From: Geminicoccaceae bacterium
Lineage (GTDB): Bacteria; Pseudomonadota; Alphaproteobacteria; Geminicoccales; Geminicoccaceae
Direction of reading: 5' to 3'
NCBI GenBank assembly: GCA_028285265.1
Contig: JANQPX010000039.1
Coordinates: 1-64,000 of the forward strand
DNA: 64,000 nt
Of the stretch, positions 44,986 through 54,719 are shown in pieces. The translations under genes and the position numbers were made by a program. How positions within the stretch are numbered: position 1 is the first letter of the stretch; every line of letters begins with the position of its first letter. The notes below the pieces were generated by a model. It was not told the DNA's origin and ran no database searches. It saw only the letters and a list, made by a program, of their open reading frames with translations.

Positions 44986-46140
44986 ATGAAACCGACACTT
45001 CGTCCTCAAAATCCGCGATTTGGTTCAGGCCCGACCACCAAACGACCTGGCTGGTCGGCAGCGCATCTGAACGGCGATGCGCTCGGCCGATCGCATCGCG
45101 CCACCATCGGCAAAGGTCGCCTTAAAGAAGTGATTGACCGATCCCGATCGCTCTTGAAGGTCCCCGACGACTATCGGATCGGCATTGTACCCGCCTCCGA
45201 CACCGGTGCCTTCGAGATGGCGATGTGGAGCCTGCTCGGTGCGCGAGCTGTTGATGTGCTCGCCTGGGAGAGCTTTGGCGCTGGCTGGCTAACCGACATT
45301 CAAAAGCAGCTGAAGCTTGAGAATGCGCGGGCGCTCAAAGCCGACTACGGTCATCTGCCGGACCTCGGTGAGGTAAACGCAGATCACGATACCGTCTTTA
45401 CCTGGAACGGCACGACCTCGGGCGTGCGGGTGCCTGACGGCGATTGGATCGCCGCTGACCGCGCCGGTCTCACGCTATGTGATGCGACGTCCGCTGCGTT
45501 TGCCATGGCGCTCCCCTGGGACAAGCTCGATGTTGTCACCTATTCTTGGCAAAAGGTGCTCGGCGGCGAGGCACAGCATGGCATCCTCGTCCTCAGCCCT
45601 GCCGCGATCGAACGCTTGGAGACCTATACGCCACCTTGGCCGCTGCCGAAGGTCTTCCGCCTCACCAAGGGCGGCAAGCTGATCGACGGCGTCTTTAAGG
45701 GCGAGACCATCAACACGCCCTCGATGCTCGCCGTCGAGGATGCCCTTGATGGCCTTCGCTGGGCCGAGGAGCTCGGTGGCCTTCCGGCCCTGATCGGTCG
45801 AACCGAAGCCAATTTCCAGGCGGTCGAGCAGTGGGTGGACAAGAGCGAATGGGTCGGTTTCCTGGCCGCCGAGCCGGCAACCCGGTCGACCACCTCCATC
45901 TGCCTGCAAATCGTCGACCCCGTGATCGCCGCCCTCACCCGCGAGCAGCAGAGCTCGCTGATCAAGGACATGACCGCAAGGCTTGCCGAAGAAGAGGTCG
46001 CCTATGATATAGGGGGGTATCGCGACGCACCGCCTGGCCTCCGGATCTGGGGCGGCGCCACGGTGGAGACCAGCGATATCGAAGCCTTGCTACCTTGGCT
46101 TGACTGGGCCTTCGACGAGGCCTCTCGCGCCTGTATCTAG
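44986..46140 (+). CDS. serC: Phosphoserine aminotransferase
   Basis: A 384-residue PLP enzyme that converts 3-phosphohydroxypyruvate and glutamate to phosphoserine. It has the longer alphaproteobacterial SerC form. Landmarks are FGSGPTTKRPGWSA at the start, FEMAMWSLLGARAVDVL near 72, VFTWNGTTSGVRVP near 135, CDATSAAFAMALPW near 165 and VVTYSWQKVLGGEAQHGILV near 185, in which the lysine should hold PLP. It lies 57 bases upstream of serA on the same strand, so serine synthesis genes are paired. Confidence 0.94.
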   Translation: MKPTLRPQNPRFGSGPTTKRPGWSAAHLNGDALGRSHRATIGKGRLKEVIDRSRSLLKVPDDYRIGIVPASDTGAFEMAMWSLLGARAVDVLAWESFGAGWLTDIQKQLKLENARALKADYGHLPDLGEVNADHDTVFTWNGTTSGVRVPDGDWIAADRAGLTLCDATSAAFAMALPWDKLDVVTYSWQKVLGGEAQHGILVLSPAAIERLETYTPPWPLPKVFRLTKGGKLIDGVFKGETINTPSMLAVEDALDGLRWAEELGGLPALIGRTEANFQAVEQWVDKSEWVGFLAAEPATRSTTSICLQIVDPVIAALTREQQSSLIKDMTARLAEEEVAYDIGGYRDAPPGLRIWGGATVETSDIEALLPWLDWAFDEASRACI

Positions 46141-46197
46141 CCGGCCCGAGCCAAGCCATTCAGCGTCAACCTTTTTGTGATCTCTTAGGAAAGAACA

Positions 46198-47775
46198 ATG
46201 CCCAAGGTCCTGATTTCGGACAATCTTAGCCCGGCCGCGGTCGATGTGTTTCAAGAACGCGGCGTCGAGGTCGATGTGCGCACCGGCCTGAACGAAGATC
46301 AGCTCTGCGAAATCATCGGCGACTATGACGGACTCGCTGTCAGGTCCGCAACCAAGGTGACGCCAAAAGTGCTCGAGGCGGCACGCAATCTGAAGGTCAT
46401 CGGCCGCGCCGGCATCGGTGTCGACAATATCAATGTCGGCGAAGCGACGGCCAAGGGCATCGTGGTGATGAACACGCCCTTTGGGAACTCGGTCACGACC
46501 GCTGAGCACGCCATTGCCATGATGATGGCCCTCGCCCGCCAGCTGCCGGCTGCGGATCGCTCGACCCGCGCCAGCAAGTGGGAAAAGTCCCGCTTCATGG
46601 GGATGGAGCTCACCGGCAAGGTGCTTGGTCTGGTCGGTTGCGGCAATATCGGATCGATCGTCGCCGAGCGCGCCCAAGGCCTCAAAATGCGTGTCATCGC
46701 CTTTGATCCGTTCCTCGGCAACGAGCGTGCGGAGAGTTTGGGCGTCGAAAAGGTCGAGCTGGATCAGCTGCTGCAGCGGGCCGACGTCATCAGCCTGCAC
46801 ACCCCGCTGACCGATCAGACCAAAAATCTGCTCTCGGCCGAAGCTATCGCCAGGACCAAGAAGGGTGTGCGCATCGTGAATTGCGCCCGCGGCGGCCTCG
46901 TTGACGAAACCGCCCTCTTTGACGCGATCAAAGATGGTCATGTCGCCGGCGCTGCGCTCGACGTCTTCGGCCAGGAGCCGGCGAAAGACAATCCGCTGTT
47001 CGAGCTGGAGGACGTGGTCGTCACCCCGCATTTGGGGGCCGCGACCACCGAAGCCCAGGAGAAAGTCGCTCTCCAGGTCGCCGAACAGATGGCCGCTTAT
47101 CTCGTGAGCGGCGCTGTTGTGAACGCGCTCAACATGGCCTCGGTCACGGCAGAAGAGGCGCCAAAGCTGAAGCCCTATATGAGCCTCGCCAAGCAGCTGG
47201 GCTCTTTCGCGGGTCAGCTCACCGAAACCGGCTTGAAGGGTGTGACCATCACCTATGCCGGCGAAGCGGCGCGCCTCAACACCAAGCCGCTCACCGCGAC
47301 CATCCTCCAAGGCCTGCTGACGCCGCTTTTGGCAAGCGTCAACATGGTGAACGCCCCGCTAGTCGCACGCGAGCGCAATATCGGCGTGACCACCGTCCAT
47401 CAAGATCAGATCGAAGGCTATCAGACCTTGGTCCGGCTTGCGGTCGAGACCGAGCGCGGCGAGCGTTCGGTGGCCGGCACGCTGTTCCAAGCGCGCCGCC
47501 CGCGGATGGTCGAAGTGCGCGGCATCTCGGTCGAGGCTGAACTGGGACCCCATATGCTCTTTGTGCGCAATGAGGACAAACCGGGGTTCATCGGGGCGCT
47601 CGGCAATATTATGGGCGATGCCGGGATCAATATCGCGACCTTCCATGTTGGCCGTACAGCGCCGGGCGACGAGGCCATTGCCCTGGTCGAGGTCGACCAG
47701 GAAGTGCCGGAAGAGATCCTCGATGCGATCTGCAAGCTGCCGCACACCATGCAGTGCAAATCGCTGGAGTTCTGA
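46198..47775 (+). CDS. serA: D-3-phosphoglycerate dehydrogenase
   Basis: A 525-residue, long (type 1) SerA, which starts serine synthesis by oxidising 3-phosphoglycerate with NAD. GLVGCGNIGSIVAERAQGLK near residue 148 binds NAD. NCARGGLVDETALF near 230, and VVVTPHLGAATTEAQEKVA near 278, hold the catalytic Arg and His. Residues about 320-445 form the allosteric substrate-binding domain and the last 80 residues (FVRNEDKPGFIGALGNIMGD) the ACT domain for serine feedback. AGGAAAG precedes the ATG. Confidence 0.96.
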   Translation: MPKVLISDNLSPAAVDVFQERGVEVDVRTGLNEDQLCEIIGDYDGLAVRSATKVTPKVLEAARNLKVIGRAGIGVDNINVGEATAKGIVVMNTPFGNSVTTAEHAIAMMMALARQLPAADRSTRASKWEKSRFMGMELTGKVLGLVGCGNIGSIVAERAQGLKMRVIAFDPFLGNERAESLGVEKVELDQLLQRADVISLHTPLTDQTKNLLSAEAIARTKKGVRIVNCARGGLVDETALFDAIKDGHVAGAALDVFGQEPAKDNPLFELEDVVVTPHLGAATTEAQEKVALQVAEQMAAYLVSGAVVNALNMASVTAEEAPKLKPYMSLAKQLGSFAGQLTETGLKGVTITYAGEAARLNTKPLTATILQGLLTPLLASVNMVNAPLVARERNIGVTTVHQDQIEGYQTLVRLAVETERGERSVAGTLFQARRPRMVEVRGISVEAELGPHMLFVRNEDKPGFIGALGNIMGDAGINIATFHVGRTAPGDEAIALVEVDQEVPEEILDAICKLPHTMQCKSLEF

Positions 47776-47894
47776 TCGGCGCTCGGGTGACCTTGCCGGA
47801 ATGTCGGCAAATCCCAGGTGCGATGACTGGGTTTCGCCAGTTCACCCGCGATAACGGTGGGCCGGTCAAAACGGCCAGGGAACTGTATCGACAG

Positions 47895-49307
47895 CTAGGC
47901 TGCGGTTTCTGCCGCGGCCGCGTTGTCACCAGCTTGCTGCCGACCATTCCTTGGCAAGGTGATCGTGAAGGTCGAGCCCTCGTCCACCTTGCTGGCCACA
48001 TCGACCTGCCCGCCATGCATGTCAATCATGGTCTTGACCAAATGCAGGCCAATGCCGGTGCCGACGATGCCGGTCGACGAGCTGCCGCGGTAAAAGCGAT
48101 CGAACAGCTTGGCGATTTCTTCCTTGGGTATGCCCACGCCGTTGTCGCTTACAGAGATGATGACGTTGTCGTCGCCTGGGCTGGCGGCACGAACCTGGAT
48201 CTTCGTACCTTTGGGCGAGTATCGGACTGCATTCGAGATCAGGTTTGAGACGACCTGACGCAGCTGCATGACATCAGCCGAGATGTTTCCTTCGAGATCG
48301 TCAACATCAACGACGATCTTGTAGTCGGGATTGACTTCGCCATAGCTGCCAGCGACCTCGGCGAGCAAAGCTTTCGGGTCAACCGATCGCGGCTCGAACT
48401 TGAGATTGCCGGCCTCGAGTTGCGCGGCATCCAGGACACTCTCGATCAGATCGATAAGCCGTGTGACAGCCCCTCGCATCTTGCCGACGCTGTGCAGCAA
48501 GCGATCCGGCTCGACACTGTCATAGCGGCGCTCGACCCGCTGGGCGTTGCCGTCGATGATCGCAAGCGGTGTTCGGAATTCGTGACAGACCATCGAGACG
48601 AACTGCCGCTGCAGACCGCCGAGCTCGAGCTCCTTCTTCAGAGCCTGCGCCAAGCGCTCCTTTTGATCGGCCAATTCGTCGGTTCGATCGCGGACCAATT
48701 CCTCCAAGTGATGGCGGTGCTGTTCCATCTCCTGGCGCTGATTGGCCCATTGCACCGCCTGGGCAGCGATCGGTGAGAAGGTCTGAAGTGCCCGCAAATG
48801 AACGTCGGTAAACACCGGTTCAGCATGGACGCAGACGATCACCGCCGGCTGCTCGATCGACTTCAGCGGCATCAAAATGCCCGCCGTGTAAGCCTTGGCC
48901 GACTCGCCGCTCGCCTTGTCCCAGCCGTCGAGCAGCCCAAGCTCTTCGGCAAGAACGATCTCGCCGTCGAACGCTTCCGCGAACACCCCTTCCAAGGTCT
49001 CCAGCTGCAGGTCCAGTCGACCGGCATGGTTCACCACGGTTTCCATACCGCCGTCCTCCGTCCGAACGACGATCGCCGCCTCAGAGAACGGCACGATCTT
49101 CGTTAGAACCGAGAGAATGCCCTCATAGAGCGCCTCGATCGAGAAGGCATAATTCAGGATATGTAGACCGGACCGAAGGATTTCCGCGTCCTTACAGCCC
49201 TCACACATGTGATCGGCGACTTCCGGCCCACCGACGGCGGGAAGATCGCTGTCAATGACGATGAAATCTTCGGTCAATCTAGATCCCGTTCCTTGCCCGG
49301 CCAACAT
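47895..49307 (-). CDS. Sensor histidine kinase with GAF-like input domain (orphan)
   Basis: A protein of about 470 residues. The N-terminal half looks like a GAF sensor, with ILRSGLHILNYAFSIEALYE and LYEGILSVLTKIVPFSEAAIV, and a coiled coil follows at about 205-245. The kinase core has the H-box VCHEFRTPLAIIDGN, N-box LISNAVRYSPKGT, VSDNGVGIPKEE, FDRFYRG and GTGIGLHLVK. No membrane segment is seen, so it is cytoplasmic. There is no response regulator next to it. The start is not certain: ATG at 49307 is the first that avoids overlap with the aldo/keto reductase gene, but its ribosome binding site is weak. Confidence 0.87.
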   Translation of the reverse strand: MLAGQGTGSRLTEDFIVIDSDLPAVGGPEVADHMCEGCKDAEILRSGLHILNYAFSIEALYEGILSVLTKIVPFSEAAIVVRTEDGGMETVVNHAGRLDLQLETLEGVFAEAFDGEIVLAEELGLLDGWDKASGESAKAYTAGILMPLKSIEQPAVIVCVHAEPVFTDVHLRALQTFSPIAAQAVQWANQRQEMEQHRHHLEELVRDRTDELADQKERLAQALKKELELGGLQRQFVSMVCHEFRTPLAIIDGNAQRVERRYDSVEPDRLLHSVGKMRGAVTRLIDLIESVLDAAQLEAGNLKFEPRSVDPKALLAEVAGSYGEVNPDYKIVVDVDDLEGNISADVMQLRQVVSNLISNAVRYSPKGTKIQVRAASPGDDNVIISVSDNGVGIPKEEIAKLFDRFYRGSSSTGIVGTGIGLHLVKTMIDMHGGQVDVASKVDEGSTFTITLPRNGRQQAGDNAAAAETAA

Positions 49308-49383
49308 CCCTGCGATCGTTGTCGCTCGATCGTCAGGCAGCGCATGGTACCGCGCAAAGACTAACGGTTTCTTGCCAAAGCAG

Positions 49384-50358
49384 TTAATCCGGCTGGTAAA
49401 CGCGCGTTGCTTCGGGATCATCGGCGCTAAAGGCAAGCTCACCAATCCTGCCCCAAACCGCGTCAGGGATATCGAAGGTCGCCCAATCCAAGGTCTGCTG
49501 GACACGCTCCGGTTTGCTCACCCCGCAAATCGTCGAGGTAACGCGCGGATCGCGCATCGAGAACTGGAGCGCCAGCGCGCCCGGCGGAACGTCAAATTCA
49601 GCACAAATGACTTCGATCTGCTTCACCGGTGCCAGCATCGCCTCGTCAGCGGTTTGATAGACATAGCGCGCGTGGTTGGCTGAGCCTTTGGCGAAGACGC
49701 CGCCGGCGTAGGGGGCCGCATTCAAAACCGCCACGCCCTTGGCGACGGCAAGGTCCATCATCGGGGCCGCATGGCGATTGACCAAGGTGAAGCGATTATG
49801 GGTGATCAGGGCATCGAAGTCCCAATCGTTCAGGATCGGGATCATGATGTCCGTCCTGCCGGCCGCGAGACCGACGGCGTCACAAAGGCCCTCCTCCTTC
49901 ATTTTGAAGAGCTCGTCGACAGCGCCCCCCGGCCGCGTCACCTCGTTGAGGTCAAGGGCATATTCCGGGTCATGCAGGTGAAGGAGATGAACCCGATCGA
50001 GACCGAGCGCCTTAAGGCTCTCCTCGAGCGAACGCCGGGCCCTTGACGCATCAAAGCGGCGGCTCTCCATGTCGCGATCAAGTTTGGTCGACAGAACAAC
50101 ACCGTCCGGCAACCCTCCAAGTTCACGGACCACATCACCCAGCCGCTGCTCGCTTCGCCCGGCACCGTAATTCCGCGACGTGTCCATAAATTTGGCAGGG
50201 CCATCGACGATCGCTTGGATGGTGGCCTTGGCGCGAGCCTCGTCAACCGTATAGCCGTAGGTATTGGGCATATCGCCAAGCGAGCTGGTGCCAAAACAGA
50301 TCGGCGGCACGTGAAGAGCGGTTTTGCCTAGTCTTCTTGTTGTCATGGTCGAGGCCAC
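49384..50358 (-). CDS. Aldo/keto reductase
   Basis: A 324-residue TIM-barrel oxidoreductase. The catalytic set of the family is visible: Asp in KFMDTSRNYG, Tyr in the same stretch (RNYGAGRSEQRLG), Lys in VVLSTKLDRDME and His in LLHLHDPEY. The opening MTTRRLGKTALHVPPICFGT is typical. The group containing D-threo-aldose/L-fucose dehydrogenases is the closest by pattern. It lies 11 bases before the alpha/beta hydrolase gene in the same direction, so the two are probably cotranscribed. The sugar or aldehyde it acts on is not known. Confidence 0.87.
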   Translation of the reverse strand: MASTMTTRRLGKTALHVPPICFGTSSLGDMPNTYGYTVDEARAKATIQAIVDGPAKFMDTSRNYGAGRSEQRLGDVVRELGGLPDGVVLSTKLDRDMESRRFDASRARRSLEESLKALGLDRVHLLHLHDPEYALDLNEVTRPGGAVDELFKMKEEGLCDAVGLAAGRTDIMIPILNDWDFDALITHNRFTLVNRHAAPMMDLAVAKGVAVLNAAPYAGGVFAKGSANHARYVYQTADEAMLAPVKQIEVICAEFDVPPGALALQFSMRDPRVTSTICGVSKPERVQQTLDWATFDIPDAVWGRIGELAFSADDPEATRVYQPD

Positions 50359-50368
50359 GGTGATCTCC

Positions 50369-51229
50369 CTAGAAGGTCTCGGCGATAAACCAGCCGCGAA
50401 TCACGTCGATTTGTTCAGGGTCCATCAAGGCCGGCGCATGGCCCACGCCCTCGATGGTACAAAGCTCGGCCTTCGGGCCGCGTTGGGTCATGTCTTCTGC
50501 AACAGCAGGCAACAGCAGGTCACTCTCAGCGCCGCGGATCACGAGCGTGGGGCAAGCGATCAAATCCCAAAGCGCCCAAAGATCGAGATCCGCAATCGGA
50601 TCGCCGGATTTAAACGGCTCGGCGATTTTCGGATCATAGCTGAGCACAAAGGAGCCGTCTTGTTGTTGCTTGGCGCTATGCGCCGCCAGATGCGCCCACT
50701 CAGCATCGCTGAGCGGTCCAAAAGGCGCATGAATGACGCGGAGATGCGCCTCGAGATCGGCCAGGCTTTCAAAGGTCAACGCCAGACCGAGATAGGCCCC
50801 GATCCGCTCCAAGGCCGCCTTCGGAATGAACGGGCCAACGTCATTCAGCACCATCTTTCTGATCGGGTTTGCGTCCATCGACGCTAACCCCATCCCGATC
50901 AGACCGCCCATGGAGGTGCCGACCCAATCAACATCGGCGACGCCGAGATGCCGGATGAGCTGCACCATATGGCCGGCATAGGTGGTGACCGAATAGGCCG
51001 CAGGATCGTCAAGCCAGTCGCTGCGGCCACGGCCGACGACATCGGGACAGACGACAAACGCATCCTCTGCCAGCACCCTTGCCAGCGCATCGAAGTCGCG
51101 ACCATTTCGGGTGAGGCCGTGAACGCAGATCACGGTACGGTCGGCATTGGCTTGGCCAAACGTCGTATAGCTCATGCGATAGCGGCGATCCGGCCCCTCG
51201 ACTTCAAGTGTCTCAAGATTCATCGTCAC
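50369..51229 (-). CDS. Alpha/beta hydrolase
   Basis: A 286-residue enzyme. VICVHGLTRNGRDFDAL gives the oxyanion-hole HG, DWVGTSMGGLIGMGLA near residue 105 holds the nucleophile Ser in G-x-S-x-G, and VGHAPALMDPEQ near 262 holds the catalytic His. The acid is probably the Asp in RGAESDLLLP near 238. It has no signal peptide. This pattern fits a small-ester or lactone hydrolase; the substrate is unknown. It is transcribed with the aldo/keto reductase gene. Confidence 0.85.
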   Translation of the reverse strand: MTMNLETLEVEGPDRRYRMSYTTFGQANADRTVICVHGLTRNGRDFDALARVLAEDAFVVCPDVVGRGRSDWLDDPAAYSVTTYAGHMVQLIRHLGVADVDWVGTSMGGLIGMGLASMDANPIRKMVLNDVGPFIPKAALERIGAYLGLALTFESLADLEAHLRVIHAPFGPLSDAEWAHLAAHSAKQQQDGSFVLSYDPKIAEPFKSGDPIADLDLWALWDLIACPTLVIRGAESDLLLPAVAEDMTQRGPKAELCTIEGVGHAPALMDPEQIDVIRGWFIAETF

Positions 51230-51429
51230 GCCACCCGCTCCATCTCGTCAACAAACGCCCTTCTCCCGCCACCGTCGATGGCAATCCCGTGTCGGTCAAG
51301 CGTCTTTCTGCTCGATCGACTCTGCTATCGATGACAAAACTCTTTTCTATCCGTCTTGTTCGTCGGCCCCTCAAACGCGATATGATGCTTTAGTAACCAT
51401 GTACCGGAACCTGCGCGCGCCGTTCGTCG

Positions 51430-52131
51430 ATGAATTTGTTCTTTAGCACGGAACTCTCGCCCTGCCCCTATCTCGAGCAAAAGCTCGAGCGGCGCCTTGT
51501 GCTGCCCCTTGGCCCGTCGACCGGCGACGATGAGCAAGACCGTCTGGTCCTCGCGGGCTTTCGACGTTCGCAAACCTACTCCTACCGACCCGCCTGCCCG
51601 GGCTGCCAGGCCTGCGTGCCGGTGCGCGTACCGGTCGACGATTTCATCTTCACCCGAAGCTGGCGACGCATTCTTCGCCGCAATGCCGACCTGACCAACG
51701 AGGAAAAGCGGCCGATGGCGACGGAGGAGCAGTTCACGCTGTTTCGTCACTATCTCGAGAGCCGTCACGGCGATGGTGGCATGGCAGCCATGGGCTGGAA
51801 TGAATATCGCTCGATGGTCGAGGATTGCCCGAGTTCGACACGGATCATCGAGTGGCGCCGCGACGACGGCAGTCTGATCGGCGTCAGCATCACCGACTTC
51901 GTCAAAAGCGGGCTGTCCGGCGTTTACAAATTTTTCGATCCGAACGAAGGACGCCGCTCGCTCGGCACATTGATCATCCTATGGCATATCCAACGGGCGG
52001 CCGTGTTGGATATGCCCTATGCCTATCTCGGCTACTGGATCGCTGAGAGTCCGAAGATGGACTACAAAGCTCGGTTCAAACCGTTGCAGCGTTTGAGCGC
52101 CAACGGCTGGGTATCCTGGGACGGACCTTGA
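51430..52131 (+). CDS. bpt: Aspartate/glutamate leucyltransferase (bacterial N-end rule)
   Basis: A 233-residue leucyl-tRNA-protein transferase of the Bpt (Ate-like) family, which adds leucine to proteins with N-terminal Asp or Glu and so sends them to ClpAP. The N-terminal cysteine-rich part SPCPYLEQKLERRLV and PACPGCQACVPVRVPV is diagnostic. The GNAT-like C-terminal part has SGVYKFFDPNEGRRSLGTL and YAYLGYWIAESPKMDYKARF. No clpS neighbour is present. It has the usual length. Confidence 0.93.
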   Translation: MNLFFSTELSPCPYLEQKLERRLVLPLGPSTGDDEQDRLVLAGFRRSQTYSYRPACPGCQACVPVRVPVDDFIFTRSWRRILRRNADLTNEEKRPMATEEQFTLFRHYLESRHGDGGMAAMGWNEYRSMVEDCPSSTRIIEWRRDDGSLIGVSITDFVKSGLSGVYKFFDPNEGRRSLGTLIILWHIQRAAVLDMPYAYLGYWIAESPKMDYKARFKPLQRLSANGWVSWDGP

Positions 52132-52261
52132 CGGTTCTTAGGCGGGTCACGATGCCTTGAGATGGAAAATATTCCCAGGCATTCGATTGCCAAATGCTGG
52201 GTTAAGCGCTAAATACCAGCGACCGTCGGAATTCCCGGCCATCTCGGCTGTTTGAGGGTTC

Positions 52262-52708
52262 ATGAAGCGTCCTGTTCTTGTCCTGAATGGACCCAATCTC
52301 AATCTGCTTGGCCGCCGAGAGCCCGGTATCTACGGCGAACTATCCCTTGCCGACATCGATCAACGATGCATCGACTGGGGTTCCGAACTGGGCTTAGACG
52401 TGACATGTCGGCAGAGCAATGGTGAGGGGGAACTGGTCACCTGGATTCAGGATGCACAGGGTGCGTATGACGCGCTGATCATCAATCCGGGCGCCTACTC
52501 ACACACATCGGTCGCCATGCATGATGCCCTTCGCTTTCTTGAAGTCCCGATTTTGGAGGTCCACCTATCCAATATCCACCAGCGAGAAGCGTTTCGCCAT
52601 TTCTCCTATGTGTCGCTGGTGGCGAAAGGTGTGATTTGCGGATTGGGAGCAAAGGGTTACGAGCTGGCGTTGACGGCCGTCGCCGATCTTTTGAAAGGGA
52701 ATGGTTGA
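52262..52708 (+). CDS. aroQ: 3-dehydroquinate dehydratase, type II
   Basis: A 148-residue enzyme of the shikimate pathway. NGPNLNLLGRREPGIYG holds the catalytic tyrosine, LIINPGAYSHTSVAMHDAL the substrate-binding region with the conserved His, and EVHLSNIHQREAFRHFSYVS the second catalytic His and the phosphate-site. It is followed three bases later by accB, an aroQ-accB-accC order common in proteobacteria. Confidence 0.96.
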   Translation: MKRPVLVLNGPNLNLLGRREPGIYGELSLADIDQRCIDWGSELGLDVTCRQSNGEGELVTWIQDAQGAYDALIINPGAYSHTSVAMHDALRFLEVPILEVHLSNIHQREAFRHFSYVSLVAKGVICGLGAKGYELALTAVADLLKGNG

Positions 52709-52711
52709 TCC

Positions 52712-53242
52712 ATGTCGCTGCCGCTTAGAGATCGCAAGCGCTTTGCCGAAGAAGCGCCCGAGGAGGTGAGAAGTCTCTTGAACATCGACACGGTACTCAT
52801 TGAAAAGCTTGCCGAACTCCTGCAACGGACAGGCTTGACAGAGATCGAACTCAGCGAAGGCGAGGCGCGGATTCGTGTCGCCAAGCAACCGGCCCCGATC
52901 GCCGCGAATGCGACGGTGCAGCCCGCCGTTGCCATGGTGCCGGAGCCGGCTCCGCAGCCAGCTGCACCAGCGCCTGCACCGGCCCCGGCCGTCGCCGATG
53001 CCGATCATCCCGGCGCCGTGCGCGCTCCGATGGTGGGCACGGCCTATTTGACGCCGGAACCGGGTGCCGAGCCGTTTGTATCGGTGGGCAGCCAGATCCA
53101 GGAAGGCCAAACGCTCCTGATCGTTGAAGCGATGAAGGTCATGAATCCGATCAGAGCGCCGAGAAGTGGGCGCATCGCGTCGATCATGATCTCCAATGGT
53201 GATCCGGTCGAATTTGACGAACTTTTGCTGATCATCGATTGA
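52712..53242 (+). CDS. accB: Biotin carboxyl carrier protein of acetyl-CoA carboxylase
   Basis: A 176-residue carrier protein. An N-terminal helical part is followed by an Ala/Pro-rich linker (about residues 75-95). The C-terminal biotinyl domain has VEAMKVMNPI with the biotinylated lysine near residue 142. It serves fatty-acid synthesis by carrying CO2 from AccC to the transferase. It starts three bases after aroQ and is 24 bases before accC. Confidence 0.96.
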   Translation: MSLPLRDRKRFAEEAPEEVRSLLNIDTVLIEKLAELLQRTGLTEIELSEGEARIRVAKQPAPIAANATVQPAVAMVPEPAPQPAAPAPAPAPAVADADHPGAVRAPMVGTAYLTPEPGAEPFVSVGSQIQEGQTLLIVEAMKVMNPIRAPRSGRIASIMISNGDPVEFDELLLIID

Positions 53243-53266
53243 TCGCTGCAACGACGGCTCTTACGC

Positions 53267-54622
53267 ATGATCAACAAGGTTCTGATCGCCAATCGCGGTG
53301 AAATCGCCCTTCGAATCATCCGCGCTTGTCGGGAGATGGATATCGAAACGGTGGCGATCCACTCCACCGCCGATTCCGACGCCATGCATACCAGGCTTGC
53401 CGATGCAAGCGTCTGCATCGGCCCACCCTCCGCCGCTGAATCCTATCTGAACAAGGCTGCCATTCTCGCCGCCGCCGAGATCTCAGGCGCCAATGGCATT
53501 CATCCCGGCTATGGCTTTCTCGCAGAGAATGCCGACTTCGCCGAGATGGTCATCGACCACGGCCTGACCTTCATCGGTCCCTCGCCCGAGCATATCCGTC
53601 TCATGGGCGACAAGATCCAAGCCAAAGAGACCATGAAGAAACGGGGTGTGCCCGTCGTGCCCGGCACGGATGGCCCGGTCCAAAGCGACGACGAAGCGCG
53701 CGCCGCAGCCGCCGACATCGGCTATCCCGTCCTGATCAAAGCCGTCTCGGGCGGTGGCGGACGCGGCATGACCGTGGCGCGAAGTGAACATGAGCTTGAA
53801 GAGGGGCTGCGCATGGCGCGGCGGGAGGCGCAGGCGGGCTTCGGCGATGACCGCGTCTATCTCGAAAAGTTCTTGGAGCGACCACGGCATATCGAAGTTC
53901 AGGTCCTCGCCGATCATCACGGCCATGCCGTGCATCTGGGCGAGCGTGACTGCTCATTGCAGCGTCGCCATCAAAAGCTCGTGGAAGAGGCGACATCGCC
54001 AGTGATCGATGACGAACTCCGAAGCGAAATCGGTGAGACCGTGAGCCGGGCGGTCGTCGACCTCGGTTATCAAGGTGTCGGCACCATCGAGTTTCTCTAC
54101 GAAAACGGCCAGTTCTATTTCATCGAGATGAACACGCGTCTTCAGGTCGAGCATCCCGTGACGGAGATGATCACTGGTGTCGATTTGGTGCGCGCCCAGT
54201 TGCATGTCGCGAAGAACCTGCCGCTTGCGATCACACAGTCCGACGTGCGCTATGAGGGCCATGCGATTGAGTGCCGGGTGAATGCCGAAGACCCTGGCAC
54301 GCTGACGCCGGCGCCGGGCACGGTGCACACCTATCACCCGCCTGGCGGTCCTGGCGTGCGCGTCGACAGCGCGCTGTTCGCCGGCGCCAAGGTGCCACCC
54401 TACTATGATAGCCTGATCGCCAAACTGATTGTCTATGACCAGTCGCGTGAAGCCTGTCTCAAGCGGTTGAAGCGGGCCCTGTCTGAATATGTCATCGACG
54501 GGATCAAGACCGGCATCCCGCTGCTTCAGGCCATTACCGACAATCCAGCCTTCGCCGAAGGCGATTATCACACCGGCTGGCTTGGCGAATTCATGGAAGA
54601 TTGGACCCCGCCGACCTACTAG
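53267..54622 (+). CDS. accC: Biotin carboxylase subunit of acetyl-CoA carboxylase
   Basis: A 451-residue ATP-grasp enzyme that carboxylates biotin on AccB. VLIANRGEIALRIIRACREM opens the protein. KAVSGGGGRGMTVARSEHEL near residue 160 is the ATP-binding glycine loop, YLEKFLERPRHIEVQVLAD near 200 and YFIEMNTRLQVEHPVTEMITG near 285 hold the metal-binding Glu/Asn and the catalytic Glu-Arg pair. It is the last gene of the aroQ-accB-accC operon. Confidence 0.97.
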   Translation: MINKVLIANRGEIALRIIRACREMDIETVAIHSTADSDAMHTRLADASVCIGPPSAAESYLNKAAILAAAEISGANGIHPGYGFLAENADFAEMVIDHGLTFIGPSPEHIRLMGDKIQAKETMKKRGVPVVPGTDGPVQSDDEARAAAADIGYPVLIKAVSGGGGRGMTVARSEHELEEGLRMARREAQAGFGDDRVYLEKFLERPRHIEVQVLADHHGHAVHLGERDCSLQRRHQKLVEEATSPVIDDELRSEIGETVSRAVVDLGYQGVGTIEFLYENGQFYFIEMNTRLQVEHPVTEMITGVDLVRAQLHVAKNLPLAITQSDVRYEGHAIECRVNAEDPGTLTPAPGTVHTYHPPGGPGVRVDSALFAGAKVPPYYDSLIAKLIVYDQSREACLKRLKRALSEYVIDGIKTGIPLLQAITDNPAFAEGDYHTGWLGEFMEDWTPPTY

Positions 54623-54719
54623 CGAGCGGCGGTTGATCCAGCCGACGTGAGAGGCCGTAAGACGCAACAACGATGCTAGCGTTTTGGCTTGGCCGCGTCG
54701 GCGAGGAAGAGGCAGGGTT

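Noticed and set aside
46090..47310. A 406-codon open frame on the minus strand
   Set aside because: It is antisense to serA, which is fully supported by its NAD-binding and ACT motifs.
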